A stretch of DNA of 64,000 bases from Thalassospiraceae bacterium LMO-JJ14 (GTDB lineage Bacteria; Pseudomonadota; Alphaproteobacteria; Rhodospirillales; Casp-alpha2). A program made the translations under genes and the position numbers. Location of the stretch: contig CP134604.1 of the NCBI GenBank assembly GCA_021555105.2, positions 3,510,501 to 3,574,500 of the forward strand. The letters are read 5' to 3'. The notes beneath the pieces were generated by a model. That model saw only the letters and a list, made by a program, of their open reading frames with translations. It did not search any database and had not been told where the DNA came from. Within the stretch, counting starts at the first letter, position 1; every line of letters starts with the position of its first letter. Positions 1-7,901 of this stretch are shown here, one piece after another.

Positions 1-1
1 C

Positions 2-952
2 ACGCTCAGCGATATCCGCGACGCGGCCGGGCGGATTGCCGGATGTGTCACACGCACCCCGCTCAGGCTGTCACCGTACCTGAGCGAAAAGCACGACCAT
101 CCGGTACGGCTCAAGCTCGAAACCATGCAGGATACCGGGGCCTTCAAGCTGCGGGGCGCGACGAACGCCCTGCTGGCCTTAAGCGAAGGCGACCGCAAAA
201 AAGGGGTCATCGCCGTTTCGACGGGCAATCACGGACGCGGCGTCGCCTATGCGGCACAACAGCTCGGCATCGCATGCGCCGTCTACATGTCGGCACTGGT
301 CCCGGCGGTGAAGGTCGATGCCATCCGCGCGCTCGGCGCCGAGGTGGTGATCACCGGCCGCTCGCAGGACGAAGCAGAGGCCGAGGCCATGGCGCGGATC
401 GAAAAGGACGGCCTTATATACATTCATCCCTTCGACGATCCCGCCGTGATCGCCGGACAGGGCACCATCGGGCTGGAAATTCTCGAAGACATGCCGGACG
501 CCGCCAACGTTATCGTGCCGCTTTCCGGGGGCGGGCTGTTCGCGGGCATCGCCACCGCCGTCAAGACCATGAAGCCCGATACGCGGATGTTCGGCGCGAC
601 GATGGAGAACGGCGCGGCGATGATCTCGTCCCTGAACGCAGGCAAGCCGGTCCCGGTCGAGGAAGTCGAGAGCCTCGCCGACAGTCTGGGCGGCGGCATC
701 GGCCTTGAAAACGCCTACACCTTCGACATCACGCGCAAGCTGATCGACGGCACCTTGCTGCTCAGCGAAGCCGAAATCGCCGCCGCCATGCGCACGCTGT
801 TTCTGCACGACCGCATCGTCGCCGAAGGCGGCGCGAGCGTCGGCGTCGGCGCCCTGCTGTCGGGCAGGCTCGATCTGAAGCCCGGGCCGACCGTCATCAT
901 CGTCTCCGGCTGCAATGTCGATATGCAGCGGTTTCTTGAAATTGTCGGGTGA
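2..952 (+). CDS. eutB: PLP-dependent threonine dehydratase-like enzyme, probable EutB (5' partial)
   Basis: The reading frame is open from base 2, so the true start lies before the window. The protein is a fold-type II PLP enzyme of the threonine/serine dehydratase family. The Schiff-base lysine sits in GAFKLRGA (near base 145), the substrate loop is STGNHGRG, and the glycine-rich phosphate-binding loop is PLSGGGLFAG. The next gene on the same strand is an ornithine-cyclodeaminase homologue, and that pairing is typical of eutB-eutC in hydroxyectoine catabolism. The specific eutB call therefore rests on family plus neighbour; a generic threonine or serine dehydratase remains possible. The rest of an ectoine cluster would be expected just left of the window. 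Confidence 0.75.
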   Translation, partial: TLSDIRDAAGRIAGCVTRTPLRLSPYLSEKHDHPVRLKLETMQDTGAFKLRGATNALLALSEGDRKKGVIAVSTGNHGRGVAYAAQQLGIACAVYMSALVPAVKVDAIRALGAEVVITGRSQDEAEAEAMARIEKDGLIYIHPFDDPAVIAGQGTIGLEILEDMPDAANVIVPLSGGGLFAGIATAVKTMKPDTRMFGATMENGAAMISSLNAGKPVPVEEVESLADSLGGGIGLENAYTFDITRKLIDGTLLLSEAEIAAAMRTLFLHDRIVAEGGASVGVGALLSGRLDLKPGPTVIIVSGCNVDMQRFLEIVG

Positions 953-962
953 TCGTTTCAGG

Positions 963-1048
963 CGTCATCCCAAACTAGATTTGGGATCCATGGGCCAGCA
1001 GCACCAAAGCCGGTATTTTATGGACCCTGAATCAAGTTCAGGGTGACG
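963..1048. repeat. REP-like two-hairpin palindromic element
   Basis: Outer arms CGTCA (963-967) and TGACG (1044-1048) enclose two short hairpins. The first is CCCAAA/TTTGGG (969-974 with 980-985) and the second CCCTGAA/TTCAGGG (1025-1031 with 1037-1043). The unit fills the gap between eutB and eutC. A single-hairpin relative with the same CGTCA...TGACG arms lies at 43293-43324. Dispersed palindromes of this style are common in alphaproteobacterial intergenic DNA. It may act as a weak terminator or mRNA-stabilising structure; that role is inferred. Confidence 0.7.
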
Positions 1049-1079
1049 GTGAACGAATTATGTTAGGGTTGTCCGCACA

Positions 1080-2036
1080 ATGAGCGAAGAAAACACACCT
1101 CTCGTCATCGGCGAGACTAAACTGCGCGAGGCCATTCCCCTCGATACCGCCGTCATCGATTGCATCGCCGATGCCTTCAGCGCGCTCAATGCCGGCAAGG
1201 TCGTCATGCCGCCGATTCTGCGGCTCGACATCCCGGATAAAAACGGCGAGGTCGACATCAAGACCGCCTATATCGACGGCTTCGATTGTTTCTGCGTCAA
1301 GATGAGCACCGGGTTTTTCGACAACCCGGAGCGGGGCTTGCCGTCGCTGGGCGGGATGATGACCGTGCTCGATGCGAATACCGGGCATGTCCGGGCCGTG
1401 CTGCTGGACAACGGCTATCTGACCGATATCCGGACCGCCGCCGCGGGCGCCGTGGCGGCCCGGCATCTGGCCCCGGAAGGGCCGGTGCGCGCCGGAATCA
1501 TCGGCACCGGGGTGCAGGCACGGTTGCAGTTGCAGGCGCTCGCCCTTGTCCGCGATCTGGCCGAGGTGCGCGTCTGGGGGCGCGATCCGGCCAAGGCGGA
1601 AAGCTTTGCCGCCGAGTTGCCGTTCGAAATCGAGGTCTGCACCGACATCGACGCCCTGGTCGGCACCAGCAACGTCATCGTCACGACGACACCGGCAACG
1701 GCGCCGCTGTTCGAGCGCGCCGGCGTGCAGCCCGGCACGCACATCACCGCCATGGGATCGGACGCACCCGGCAAGAACGAGCTGGACCCGGTCATCTTCC
1801 TCAGCGCCAATCTGGTGGTCTGCGACAGTCCGGTTCAGTGCGCCGAGTACGGCGAGCTTCGCAGCGCTCTCGATGCCGGGTTTGAAGACAGCATCGTCGA
1901 ACTGGGCATGATCACCGGCGGCGGACATCCGGGCCGCACCGACACGAACCAGATCACCGTCTGCGATCTGACGGGGTGCGGCGTCCAGGATACGGCAATT
2001 TCCGATCTGGCGGTGCGCCGGCTCGGCTCGGATTAA
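1080..2036 (+). CDS. eutC: Ornithine cyclodeaminase/mu-crystallin family protein, probable EutC
   Basis: This 318-residue protein has the NAD(P)-binding Rossmann signature GIIGTGVQARLQ (about residues 139-150) and the N-terminal substrate half typical of the ornithine cyclodeaminase/mu-crystallin family, including RTAAAGAVAARHLAP just before the dinucleotide fold. Length is normal for the family. Members deaminate or reduce cyclic or imino amino acids; in ectoine/hydroxyectoine catabolism EutC acts with EutB. It follows the eutB-like gene after a 127-base gap holding a REP-like element, so co-transcription is plausible but not certain. Its stop overlaps the end of the convergent cyclase gene by four bases. 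No strong Shine-Dalgarno sequence is visible before the chosen ATG. Confidence 0.75.
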   Translation: MSEENTPLVIGETKLREAIPLDTAVIDCIADAFSALNAGKVVMPPILRLDIPDKNGEVDIKTAYIDGFDCFCVKMSTGFFDNPERGLPSLGGMMTVLDANTGHVRAVLLDNGYLTDIRTAAAGAVAARHLAPEGPVRAGIIGTGVQARLQLQALALVRDLAEVRVWGRDPAKAESFAAELPFEIEVCTDIDALVGTSNVIVTTTPATAPLFERAGVQPGTHITAMGSDAPGKNELDPVIFLSANLVVCDSPVQCAEYGELRSALDAGFEDSIVELGMITGGGHPGRTDTNQITVCDLTGCGVQDTAISDLAVRRLGSD

Positions 2037-3823
2037 TCGGAAACAGTGGACGCGCCGACCCGGTAAAGGGTCATCGGTTCCGGCACACCCTTCATTTCGA
2101 ATTTCCCGGCTTCGAGCAGTTCGACGCCCTGCCCTTTCGATAGTTCCAGAACGTTCCCGGTGACGAATATTTCGCCCTCGCCCGCCTTGTCGCAGACCCT
2201 GGCCGCCAGTTGCACGGTAGTGCCGAAGAAGTCGTCTTCTTCCTGCACCGCCTCGCCGGCGTTGAGGCCCATGCGCACGCGGACCTGAAGCGCATCGTTG
2301 CGGGCATTATGCGTTTCCAGGGATTCACGGATCTGCATACCCGCGCGCACCGCGTTGGCGGCGGACGTGAAGCTGGCCATGATTCCGTCGCCGGTATGCT
2401 TGACCTCGCGCCCGTGATGCCCGGCAAGGGCGGTGCGGACGATGGCATTATGGATGCGGACGATTTCCTGCGCGCCGTAATCGCCGCGTTCGTGCGTCAT
2501 CTGCGTCGAGCCGACAAGGTCCGTGAACATGATGCAGACAATCCCCTGCGCCTGTGCACGGGCCGCCGAGTCAGACGTCCACATGTTCAAAACATCGGCA
2601 AAGTCCGCAAACGGGGTGCTGTCGCCTTCGATGCTTTTCGCCATCGTCGCGCGGCCGGCGTTGATCATCATGCGGTAACGCTCTTCGGTGCGGTATTGTT
2701 CGTAATTCCGGCAGAACGCATCCACACGTTCCTCGGAATTGCCGAGCGCGCCGATCACCTCGCGCACCAGGACAAACGCCTGCATGCGCTTGAGCCCCGC
2801 GTGCTCGCCATACCGTTCCGCCGCACCGGCGCCGAACAGGTTCAACCCGAAATTGACGTGCTGGTTCATCTTCGGCACTTCGTCCTTGATCGCGGCCAGC
2901 GCACTGGCGAGGAACTGCAACACGGCGCGGCGCATCTGTTCCGTCAGACCGCCGCCCGGCGGCACGGACGATGCGGCGTCGGCATCGGTGTCTTCACGTG
3001 CGCCTGATTCGTCCGTTGCGCCAGCGCTGTCGTCCCCGCTGTCCGTGTCCTGCGCATCCGGAACCGGTGACGCTTCGGATTGCGGCCGGCGCGGCAGATC
3101 TACGATGTCCGGTTGCTGTCGGCGGACGGCGGATACGGGTTCTTCCGGGGCTTCGTATGCGGCGATGCGGTCGATCAGGGCACGGTATTCCCGGTACACC
3201 CGCACCATCAGGAATGTCGCGGTGAGCACAAAGATCAGAACCGAAATGCCGAAAATGGCATTCTGTACCCCGGCACCGGCGAGGCCGAAATTCGGCCCGA
3301 AATTACGGATCAGCGCCGAAACCGGCACGAACAGGACCGCCGTGATGCCGAGCGCGATGGCGCCTGCACCGAGTATCTTGCCGAGCGCGCGCATGTCCTC
3401 GTTGCCGTCGGGTATGTTCACCGGCGGCTGGTCCGATGGCTTGTTCGCCGTGCTGGACGGCGCGGTCGGCGTCGCGCTCGGGCCCTGTTCTTCGACGAGC
3501 GATTTCACCGAAGCTACATTTTCCACCGCCGCCGCTTCAGGAGGGGTCGCGGCTTTTCCGGCGGCGGCAGCGGAATTCGCCATCTGCCGTTTAACGGCGG
3601 CCATCTTGTTCAGATGCGGGCTGATCCAGGCAAGGGTTTCCAGCGGCGCGCGGCCCGCCCCATATTCGACCACGGCCATGGCACGCACGCCGTCGAATTC
3701 ACCGCCGCCATCGAGTTCCGAGGACCGAAGCACAGCGGCTTCCTTTTCAACGCCGGTGAGTTCTTCGTGGCGGCGCCAGCGTCCCCCCTGACGCACGTAT
3801 ATGTCGTAACGAGTCGGCGTCAC
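2033..3823 (-). CDS. Membrane-anchored class III adenylate/guanylate cyclase
   Basis: This 596-residue protein uses a GTG start behind GAGGGAAG. The order is: a soluble N-terminal region (1-145), two transmembrane helices (about 148-170 and 186-208), an acidic low-complexity linker (about 250-285), a helical segment, and a C-terminal class III cyclase domain (about 428-590). Visible catalytic features are the metal-binding Asp435 (FTDLVGS) and Asp479 (TGDG), and Lys475 as candidate purine-selecting residue. The usual Asn of the V-N-L-A-x-R motif is Gln538 here. The product would be cAMP (or cGMP) made on the cytoplasmic face. It stands alone, convergent with eutC, and faces the candidate RNA at 4074-4168 across a divergent gap. 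Confidence 0.85.
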   Translation of the reverse strand: MTPTRYDIYVRQGGRWRRHEELTGVEKEAAVLRSSELDGGGEFDGVRAMAVVEYGAGRAPLETLAWISPHLNKMAAVKRQMANSAAAAGKAATPPEAAAVENVASVKSLVEEQGPSATPTAPSSTANKPSDQPPVNIPDGNEDMRALGKILGAGAIALGITAVLFVPVSALIRNFGPNFGLAGAGVQNAIFGISVLIFVLTATFLMVRVYREYRALIDRIAAYEAPEEPVSAVRRQQPDIVDLPRRPQSEASPVPDAQDTDSGDDSAGATDESGAREDTDADAASSVPPGGGLTEQMRRAVLQFLASALAAIKDEVPKMNQHVNFGLNLFGAGAAERYGEHAGLKRMQAFVLVREVIGALGNSEERVDAFCRNYEQYRTEERYRMMINAGRATMAKSIEGDSTPFADFADVLNMWTSDSAARAQAQGIVCIMFTDLVGSTQMTHERGDYGAQEIVRIHNAIVRTALAGHHGREVKHTGDGIMASFTSAANAVRAGMQIRESLETHNARNDALQVRVRMGLNAGEAVQEEDDFFGTTVQLAARVCDKAGEGEIFVTGNVLELSKGQGVELLEAGKFEMKGVPEPMTLYRVGASTVSD

Positions 3824-4020
3824 CTGGCTTCCCTCAATATTTGCTGCCTGGGATTGTCCCGTTTGCGGTCAGCAACTTACGGTATTTTTCCCGTTTCAGG
3901 ATCATTTTATTGATCTTGCCCCATATAAAATCGCCATCCGCAAGCATCCCCGGCTGATCGTATACGCGATGCGCGCGCGGTTTTTGTTGCGGCGGATTTT
4001 ACTTCCGCTTTAAGTGGAGC

Positions 4021-4066
4021 ATCAGGATTACCTGATAAAGATCAAGTCACGTCCCGCACGTGCGGG
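4021..4066. promoter_or_regulatory. Two palindromes in the cyclase/subtilase gap
   Basis: Two inverted repeats lie just upstream of the candidate RNA: ATCAGG-atta-CCTGAT (4021-4036) and the loop-free CCCGCACGTGCGGG (4053-4066). Both have the size and symmetry of dimeric-regulator operators. The rest of the 418-base gap (3824-4241) shows no other coding signal. No specific regulator can be named. Confidence 0.35.
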
Positions 4067-4073
4067 AAAAAAT

Positions 4074-4168
4074 CCGGAGACGGGCCGCAAGCGCCTGACG
4101 GCAGCATCCCCCCGTTGAAAGTTGCCGTCATTATTGCGGAACCCCCCGTCTCCGGTTTTCTTTATTTG
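4074..4168 (+). ncRNA. Candidate structured small RNA ending in an intrinsic terminator
   Basis: A nested set of perfect pairings forms one long hairpin: CCGGAGACGGG (4074-4084) with CCCGTCTCCGG (4145-4155), CCGCAA (4085-4090) with TTGCGG (4134-4139), and TGACGGCA (4096-4103) with TGCCGTCA (4123-4130). The apical loop is C-rich (CCCCCC at 4108-4113). The last stem is followed by TTTTCTTTATTT, a U-tract. The element sits between divergently oriented genes, so it is unlikely to be the terminator of a coding gene on this strand; a stand-alone small RNA is the simplest reading. It does not carry the conserved core of SRP RNA and is shorter than 6S RNA. The transcript start is unknown. Confidence 0.5.
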
Positions 4169-4241
4169 TAATTAGTCGAACCGGTAGGCGGCCGTCTGGC
4201 GCATTGACTGAAATGCGCCTTCAGCGCAGTTTTGCCGTCTG

Positions 4242-5519
4242 ATGCGCAGACATATTCACATCACGAAACTGGCCGGCATTGCGGCCCTGACGGCGATGCT
4301 GTGTAGCCCCTTGGCGGCGAGCGCGGAAATCGCACTGCGGCACATCGAACCATTGCTCGGGGTTGCCTGCGACGCGCCCTATACCGATCCGGGGCGGTTT
4401 CGCAGCGCCCTCGCCGACATCCGCATCATCACCCATGACATCGACGATTTCGCCGGCGTGCCGGGCCGGGCCAGAACCGTGATGTTGCTCGGCGACGGCA
4501 CACGGCTCGAGGCCAATGCCCTGTTCCCCGGCGGGCGGTTGCGCCGCATCACGTTCGAATGGCAAAGCGACAAACCGCTCAGCAGCCTGTCCGTCGATCA
4601 TACCTGCCGCATCACCGAGGCCAGGGAAATTCTTTACGACGACGCCGGGCGGGCGCAATCGATCCGCGTCTATGCAGGCGATCTCGAAACGGTGCTGGAC
4701 GACATCGCCCTCAATCCACCGCCGCCGGCCGCCGTCGATCCGGGCGGTGTCAGCGTCGGCCTGATCGACAGCGGCGTGAATTATACCCTGCCGCCGTTTG
4801 CGGACCGGCTCGCGCGGACCGCCGACGGGCAGCTTCTCGGCCGCGATTACTGGGACGGCGACGACCGCCCCTTCGACGCCGACACCGGGCGTTCCGCGTT
4901 CTTTCCGCTGCATCACGGCAGTGCGGTGATGAGCGTGCTGATCGCCGAAGCGCCGATGGCACGGGTCGTGCCGGTACGTTATCCCAGGCCCGACATGACG
5001 AAGATGGCCGACGCCGTCGACTGGCTGGCGGCGCAAAACGTCCGCATCGTCAGCATCGCCATGGGCTCGAACGATATTGAAGAATGGCGCAACTTCGAGG
5101 CGGCGGCGAGACGCCATCCGCGCCTTTTGTTCATCGTCTCGGCCGGCAACAACGGGCGCGACATCGACCGCCAACCGGTCTATCCGGCGGCGCTCCGCCT
5201 ATCCAACACCCTCGTCGTCACGTCATCAGAGCCGGACGGCCGGCTGGCGCAGGGATCGAACTGGGGGGCGGAAAGTGTCGACATCATGACTCCCGGCGAG
5301 CGGATCCCCGTCACCGATCACCGCGGCGCACCGGGCAAGGCGTCGGGATCGAGTTTTGCCGTGCCGCGCATCGCCGCCCTTGCCGTCCGGGCATTGGCGA
5401 AAAATCCTGACTGGCACGGACCGGAATTGCGCGACTGGATCTTAAAACGCGCCCGGCCGCTGAGCGGTCCGAAACAAACCCGCTACGGCTGGATCCCCGA
5501 TCCGACGGACGGCCCGTAA
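4242..5519 (+). CDS. Exported subtilisin-like serine protease (S8)
   Basis: A 425-residue protein starting with a Sec signal peptide (hydrophobic core about residues 10-24, likely cleavage after ASA at 28). After a roughly 130-residue pro- or N-terminal region comes a subtilase domain with the catalytic triad Asp176 (GLIDSG), His225 (HHGSAV) and Ser371 (GSSFA), plus the oxyanion Asn303 in SAGNNG. The Ser motif has Phe where most family members have Met (GTSMA). It should act in the periplasm or outside the cell. It converges with a second, trypsin-like protease gene; the two stops are about three bases apart. The start is weakly supported by a ribosome site but gives a clean signal peptide. 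Confidence 0.85.
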   Translation: MRRHIHITKLAGIAALTAMLCSPLAASAEIALRHIEPLLGVACDAPYTDPGRFRSALADIRIITHDIDDFAGVPGRARTVMLLGDGTRLEANALFPGGRLRRITFEWQSDKPLSSLSVDHTCRITEAREILYDDAGRAQSIRVYAGDLETVLDDIALNPPPPAAVDPGGVSVGLIDSGVNYTLPPFADRLARTADGQLLGRDYWDGDDRPFDADTGRSAFFPLHHGSAVMSVLIAEAPMARVVPVRYPRPDMTKMADAVDWLAAQNVRIVSIAMGSNDIEEWRNFEAAARRHPRLLFIVSAGNNGRDIDRQPVYPAALRLSNTLVVTSSEPDGRLAQGSNWGAESVDIMTPGERIPVTDHRGAPGKASGSSFAVPRIAALAVRALAKNPDWHGPELRDWILKRARPLSGPKQTRYGWIPDPTDGP

Positions 5520-5522
5520 AGT

Positions 5523-6644
5523 CTAGGGTCGCAGCTTCGGTGCCGGTGGCGGTGCGTCGTAAAACCGCCGTGCCGCCGGCGCCATCTGCGGCAGCACCGC
5601 TTCAATCCGCCGCATAGCCTTGTCGGCCAGCGCCTGATCGCCGCCCCATATCCCGGCCTGCAATGCCAGCCTGAGAATCTGCGGCTCGTCCGGCAGGATT
5701 TCCAGCGCGTGATGGAGGATCGGGATTTCATCCTTGAAGCGCCCGGCGATGTGATAGGTCACGGCCAGCGAGATCAGCGCATTCGGCGCATTGGGGTCGA
5801 TACGGTAAGAGGCTTCCAGCATGACAAGCGCGCGTGCAAGATCGCGCCGCATGCCGAACACCTTGCCGGCTTCGTCCATCAACTGGCGGTTGGACGTGGC
5901 CAGGCAGGCATCCTGGATTTCAACCGCATCGCCGTCATTCAGCGGCCCCGCCGCATGGCGCACACTGTCCAGCCGCTCGACGCAGCGGCGATAGGCGCGG
6001 CCGATGAGCAACGAAGCGTCGAGCCTGTCGGGGCCGGTCATTTCCCTGAGACGTGCGATCTCGGGAACGGCGATGGCCTCGTTCCGGCCCTCGCCGCCCG
6101 AGGCGACGATCCCGACGAGACGGCCTTCGGCATCGACCAGCGCACCGCCGGAATTTCCGGGCAGCGAACGCGCATCGTGATGCAGTCTGGCCAGCGGTGT
6201 TTCGGCGCGGGGTGCGATCAGCCGGCCCGGCGTGTAGACCCGCACCGCCTGACGGCCGACATCGAAGCCGATCACGTAAAGCTCGCTCTGCATCGTCGGT
6301 TGGCCGTTTTGCGGCAGCGCGGGCGGGTCGATCCCCGCCGCGACGAGCGCGACCAGGTCGCCCGGATACGCCGTCGGGGCCACCCGCGCCTGCACCTTGC
6401 GGCCGTCGGCGAGGGTGATTTCCACCGCCGCGTTGTCCGCAACCATATGCCGGTTGGTGACCAGCAGTCCGTCACCGATGATGACGGCGCTGCCGATCGG
6501 CTCGAACGACGAAATCATCACGACGTTCCCGGCCGCCCGGCAAACCGGCTCAGGCGCAGTGCAGGACGGCGCCCCGCTGCTCTGGGCCTGAAGGCCCGGC
6601 GCCAGCGCAATCAGCACGGCAAATGCGATCAAGCATGGCCGCAT
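5523..6644 (-). CDS. Exported trypsin-like serine protease with C-terminal helical repeat region
   Basis: The start at 6644 gives a signal peptide (MRPCLIAFAVLIALAPGLQA); longer upstream in-frame sequence overlaps azlD and is not protein-like. The mature protein has an S1/HtrA-type fold with triad His66 (TNRHMV), Asp96 (YPGDLVAL) and Ser165 (LPGNSGGAL). From about residue 265 a TPR-like helical segment follows (LARALVMLEASYRIDP, then a second unit around 300-320), probably a protein-interaction or substrate-recruiting tail. Cysteines in the mature part suggest disulfides in the periplasm. It starts three bases after azlD on the same strand, so it could be the last gene of an azlC-azlD-protease transcript, a pairing with no evident functional logic. 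Confidence 0.8.
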   Translation of the reverse strand: MRPCLIAFAVLIALAPGLQAQSSGAPSCTAPEPVCRAAGNVVMISSFEPIGSAVIIGDGLLVTNRHMVADNAAVEITLADGRKVQARVAPTAYPGDLVALVAAGIDPPALPQNGQPTMQSELYVIGFDVGRQAVRVYTPGRLIAPRAETPLARLHHDARSLPGNSGGALVDAEGRLVGIVASGGEGRNEAIAVPEIARLREMTGPDRLDASLLIGRAYRRCVERLDSVRHAAGPLNDGDAVEIQDACLATSNRQLMDEAGKVFGMRRDLARALVMLEASYRIDPNAPNALISLAVTYHIAGRFKDEIPILHHALEILPDEPQILRLALQAGIWGGDQALADKAMRRIEAVLPQMAPAARRFYDAPPPAPKLRP

Positions 6645-6646
6645 CG

Positions 6647-7009
6647 TCAAAGCATCCCCTGTGTCCTGGCCCAGACAAGAAGCATGAAGACGCCTGCGGC
6701 GGTCAGCGTGCCGGCGCCGATATGCTTTTTGAAGGCAAAGAATACCACAAAGCCGAGCGCCGTTGCGCCTAGCCGGTCGACCAGTTGCGTGTTTTCCAGA
6801 ATGCCGACGGGCAGAAACACGATGCGCGATATCAGGGCCGCCAGCAGGCCGTAAGCAACGCAGGCGACCCATTGCAGAAAACGGCTTTCCGGATCGAGCC
6901 GCGCGGCAATGACACTGCCCATACCGCGCCACAGATATGTCGCCGCAATGGCCATGAACAGCAGCGCCCACGGCCCGATCGCGCCCAGACTTTGCCCCGC
7001 CCCGTTCAT
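6647..7009 (-). CDS. azlD: AzlD family branched-chain amino acid exporter subunit
   Basis: This 120-residue, very hydrophobic protein with about four membrane helices matches AzlD in size and in position directly after azlC. The ATG overlaps the azlC stop (ATGA overlap at 7006-7009), indicating translational coupling. AzlD is the small partner of AzlC in two-component exporters of branched-chain amino acids and related compounds. The actual substrate here cannot be read from the sequence. Confidence 0.8.
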   Translation of the reverse strand: MNGAGQSLGAIGPWALLFMAIAATYLWRGMGSVIAARLDPESRFLQWVACVAYGLLAALISRIVFLPVGILENTQLVDRLGATALGFVVFFAFKKHIGAGTLTAAGVFMLLVWARTQGML

Positions 7010-7692
7010 GCGCGCACCTTCAAAATCCGGTCGGCATAATACCCGACACTGCCGGCGATAATCCCGGAGATCGGCAGGCTCCAGTCCGGCGTCAGCAGAT
7101 AGATCAGCGGCCCCGCCACCGCCCCAGCGGCGAACGCCAGCAGGCAGGCCCGCACCCGCATCGCCGCGAACACGAAGGCGAAATAGATCGGATTCAGAAA
7201 CACCAGCGATACGGTGACATAAAACGGCAGCGTCTCGGCCATCAGGTAGCCGGTGGAAACGCCGACGACTCCGGCGATCATGCAGTTGGTGGAAAACCCG
7301 GCAAAGAACGGCGCGCGCTGATCGGGGCTCAATTCCGGGATACGCCTGAGCAATCCGATCCAGGTGTTCACGGACATGAACTGCACCCACAGATAACGCC
7401 AGCGCCAGCCGGTCTCTGAACCGCGGAACATCGGCACCAGCGACAGGCTCATCGGCAAAAACCGCATATTGGCCAGCGACACCGCTATCATCATCGAGAC
7501 CAGCGGCGCGCCGAGCAGAATGTATTCGACAAACGCCACCTGCCCCGGCAAGCCCCAGATACCGAGGGTGGAGACGATGGCGATGGGCAAGCTCATGCCC
7601 GCCGAGTGGACCATGGCGCCATATCCGAGCATGCTGGCGGCGACCATGAACGCCGGCAGGCCGAAAGCATCGCGCATGCCCATGCGAAACAA
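7006..7692 (-). CDS. azlC: AzlC family branched-chain amino acid exporter permease
   Basis: A roughly 228-residue integral membrane protein with several hydrophobic helices, large subunit of the AzlCD exporter. The annotated start is a TTG at 7692 with no good ribosome site. An ATG lies a few codons inside (7683). In the same frame upstream, residues ISTDQNQEIAVWAL look coding and are preceded by AAAGGGGG seven bases before an ATT codon (7731-7729), so a rare ATT start is possible. The gene is divergent from the IclR regulator, with which it shares a promoter region. The start is uncertain; the family assignment is good. Confidence 0.78.
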   Translation of the reverse strand: MFRMGMRDAFGLPAFMVAASMLGYGAMVHSAGMSLPIAIVSTLGIWGLPGQVAFVEYILLGAPLVSMMIAVSLANMRFLPMSLSLVPMFRGSETGWRWRYLWVQFMSVNTWIGLLRRIPELSPDQRAPFFAGFSTNCMIAGVVGVSTGYLMAETLPFYVTVSLVFLNPIYFAFVFAAMRVRACLLAFAAGAVAGPLIYLLTPDWSLPISGIIAGSVGYYADRILKVRA

Positions 7693-7819
7693 GGCCCAAA
7701 CGGCGATTTCTTGATTTTGATCGGTGGAAATGGTGACGCCCCCTTTACCGGCCCCATGCTGTCGTAAAGCGGGCGTCGCATCAACAACCTGATTTCTGTG
7801 TCACTATTACAAATATCGA

Positions 7820-7843
7820 GACAAATTTAGGTTATAATTTGTC
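7820..7843. promoter_or_regulatory. Candidate IclR operator overlapping a -10 box
   Basis: GACAAAT (7820-7826) and ATTTGTC (7837-7843) form a 24-base inverted repeat in the azlC/iclR divergent gap. It covers a perfect TATAAT (7833-7838) on the plus strand. A repressor bound here would block the promoter of the iclR-glmSLE transcript. Autoregulation by the IclR protein is the natural inference. Confidence 0.45.
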
Positions 7844-7901
7844 AGAAAGATGCATTTCTGCTTTGCTTTTCCTGTCTATCGACGGGAGGGGGAAAGAAAA
7901 T

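Noticed and set aside
4020-4170. 6S RNA or SRP RNA
   Set aside because: The structured part is only about 80 bases, lacks a central bubble of 6S type and lacks the SRP GGAA-tetraloop core.
6645-6971. N-terminal extension of the trypsin-like protease upstream of 6644
   Set aside because: It overlaps azlD in another frame and is not protein-like, whereas 6644 starts a clean signal peptide.
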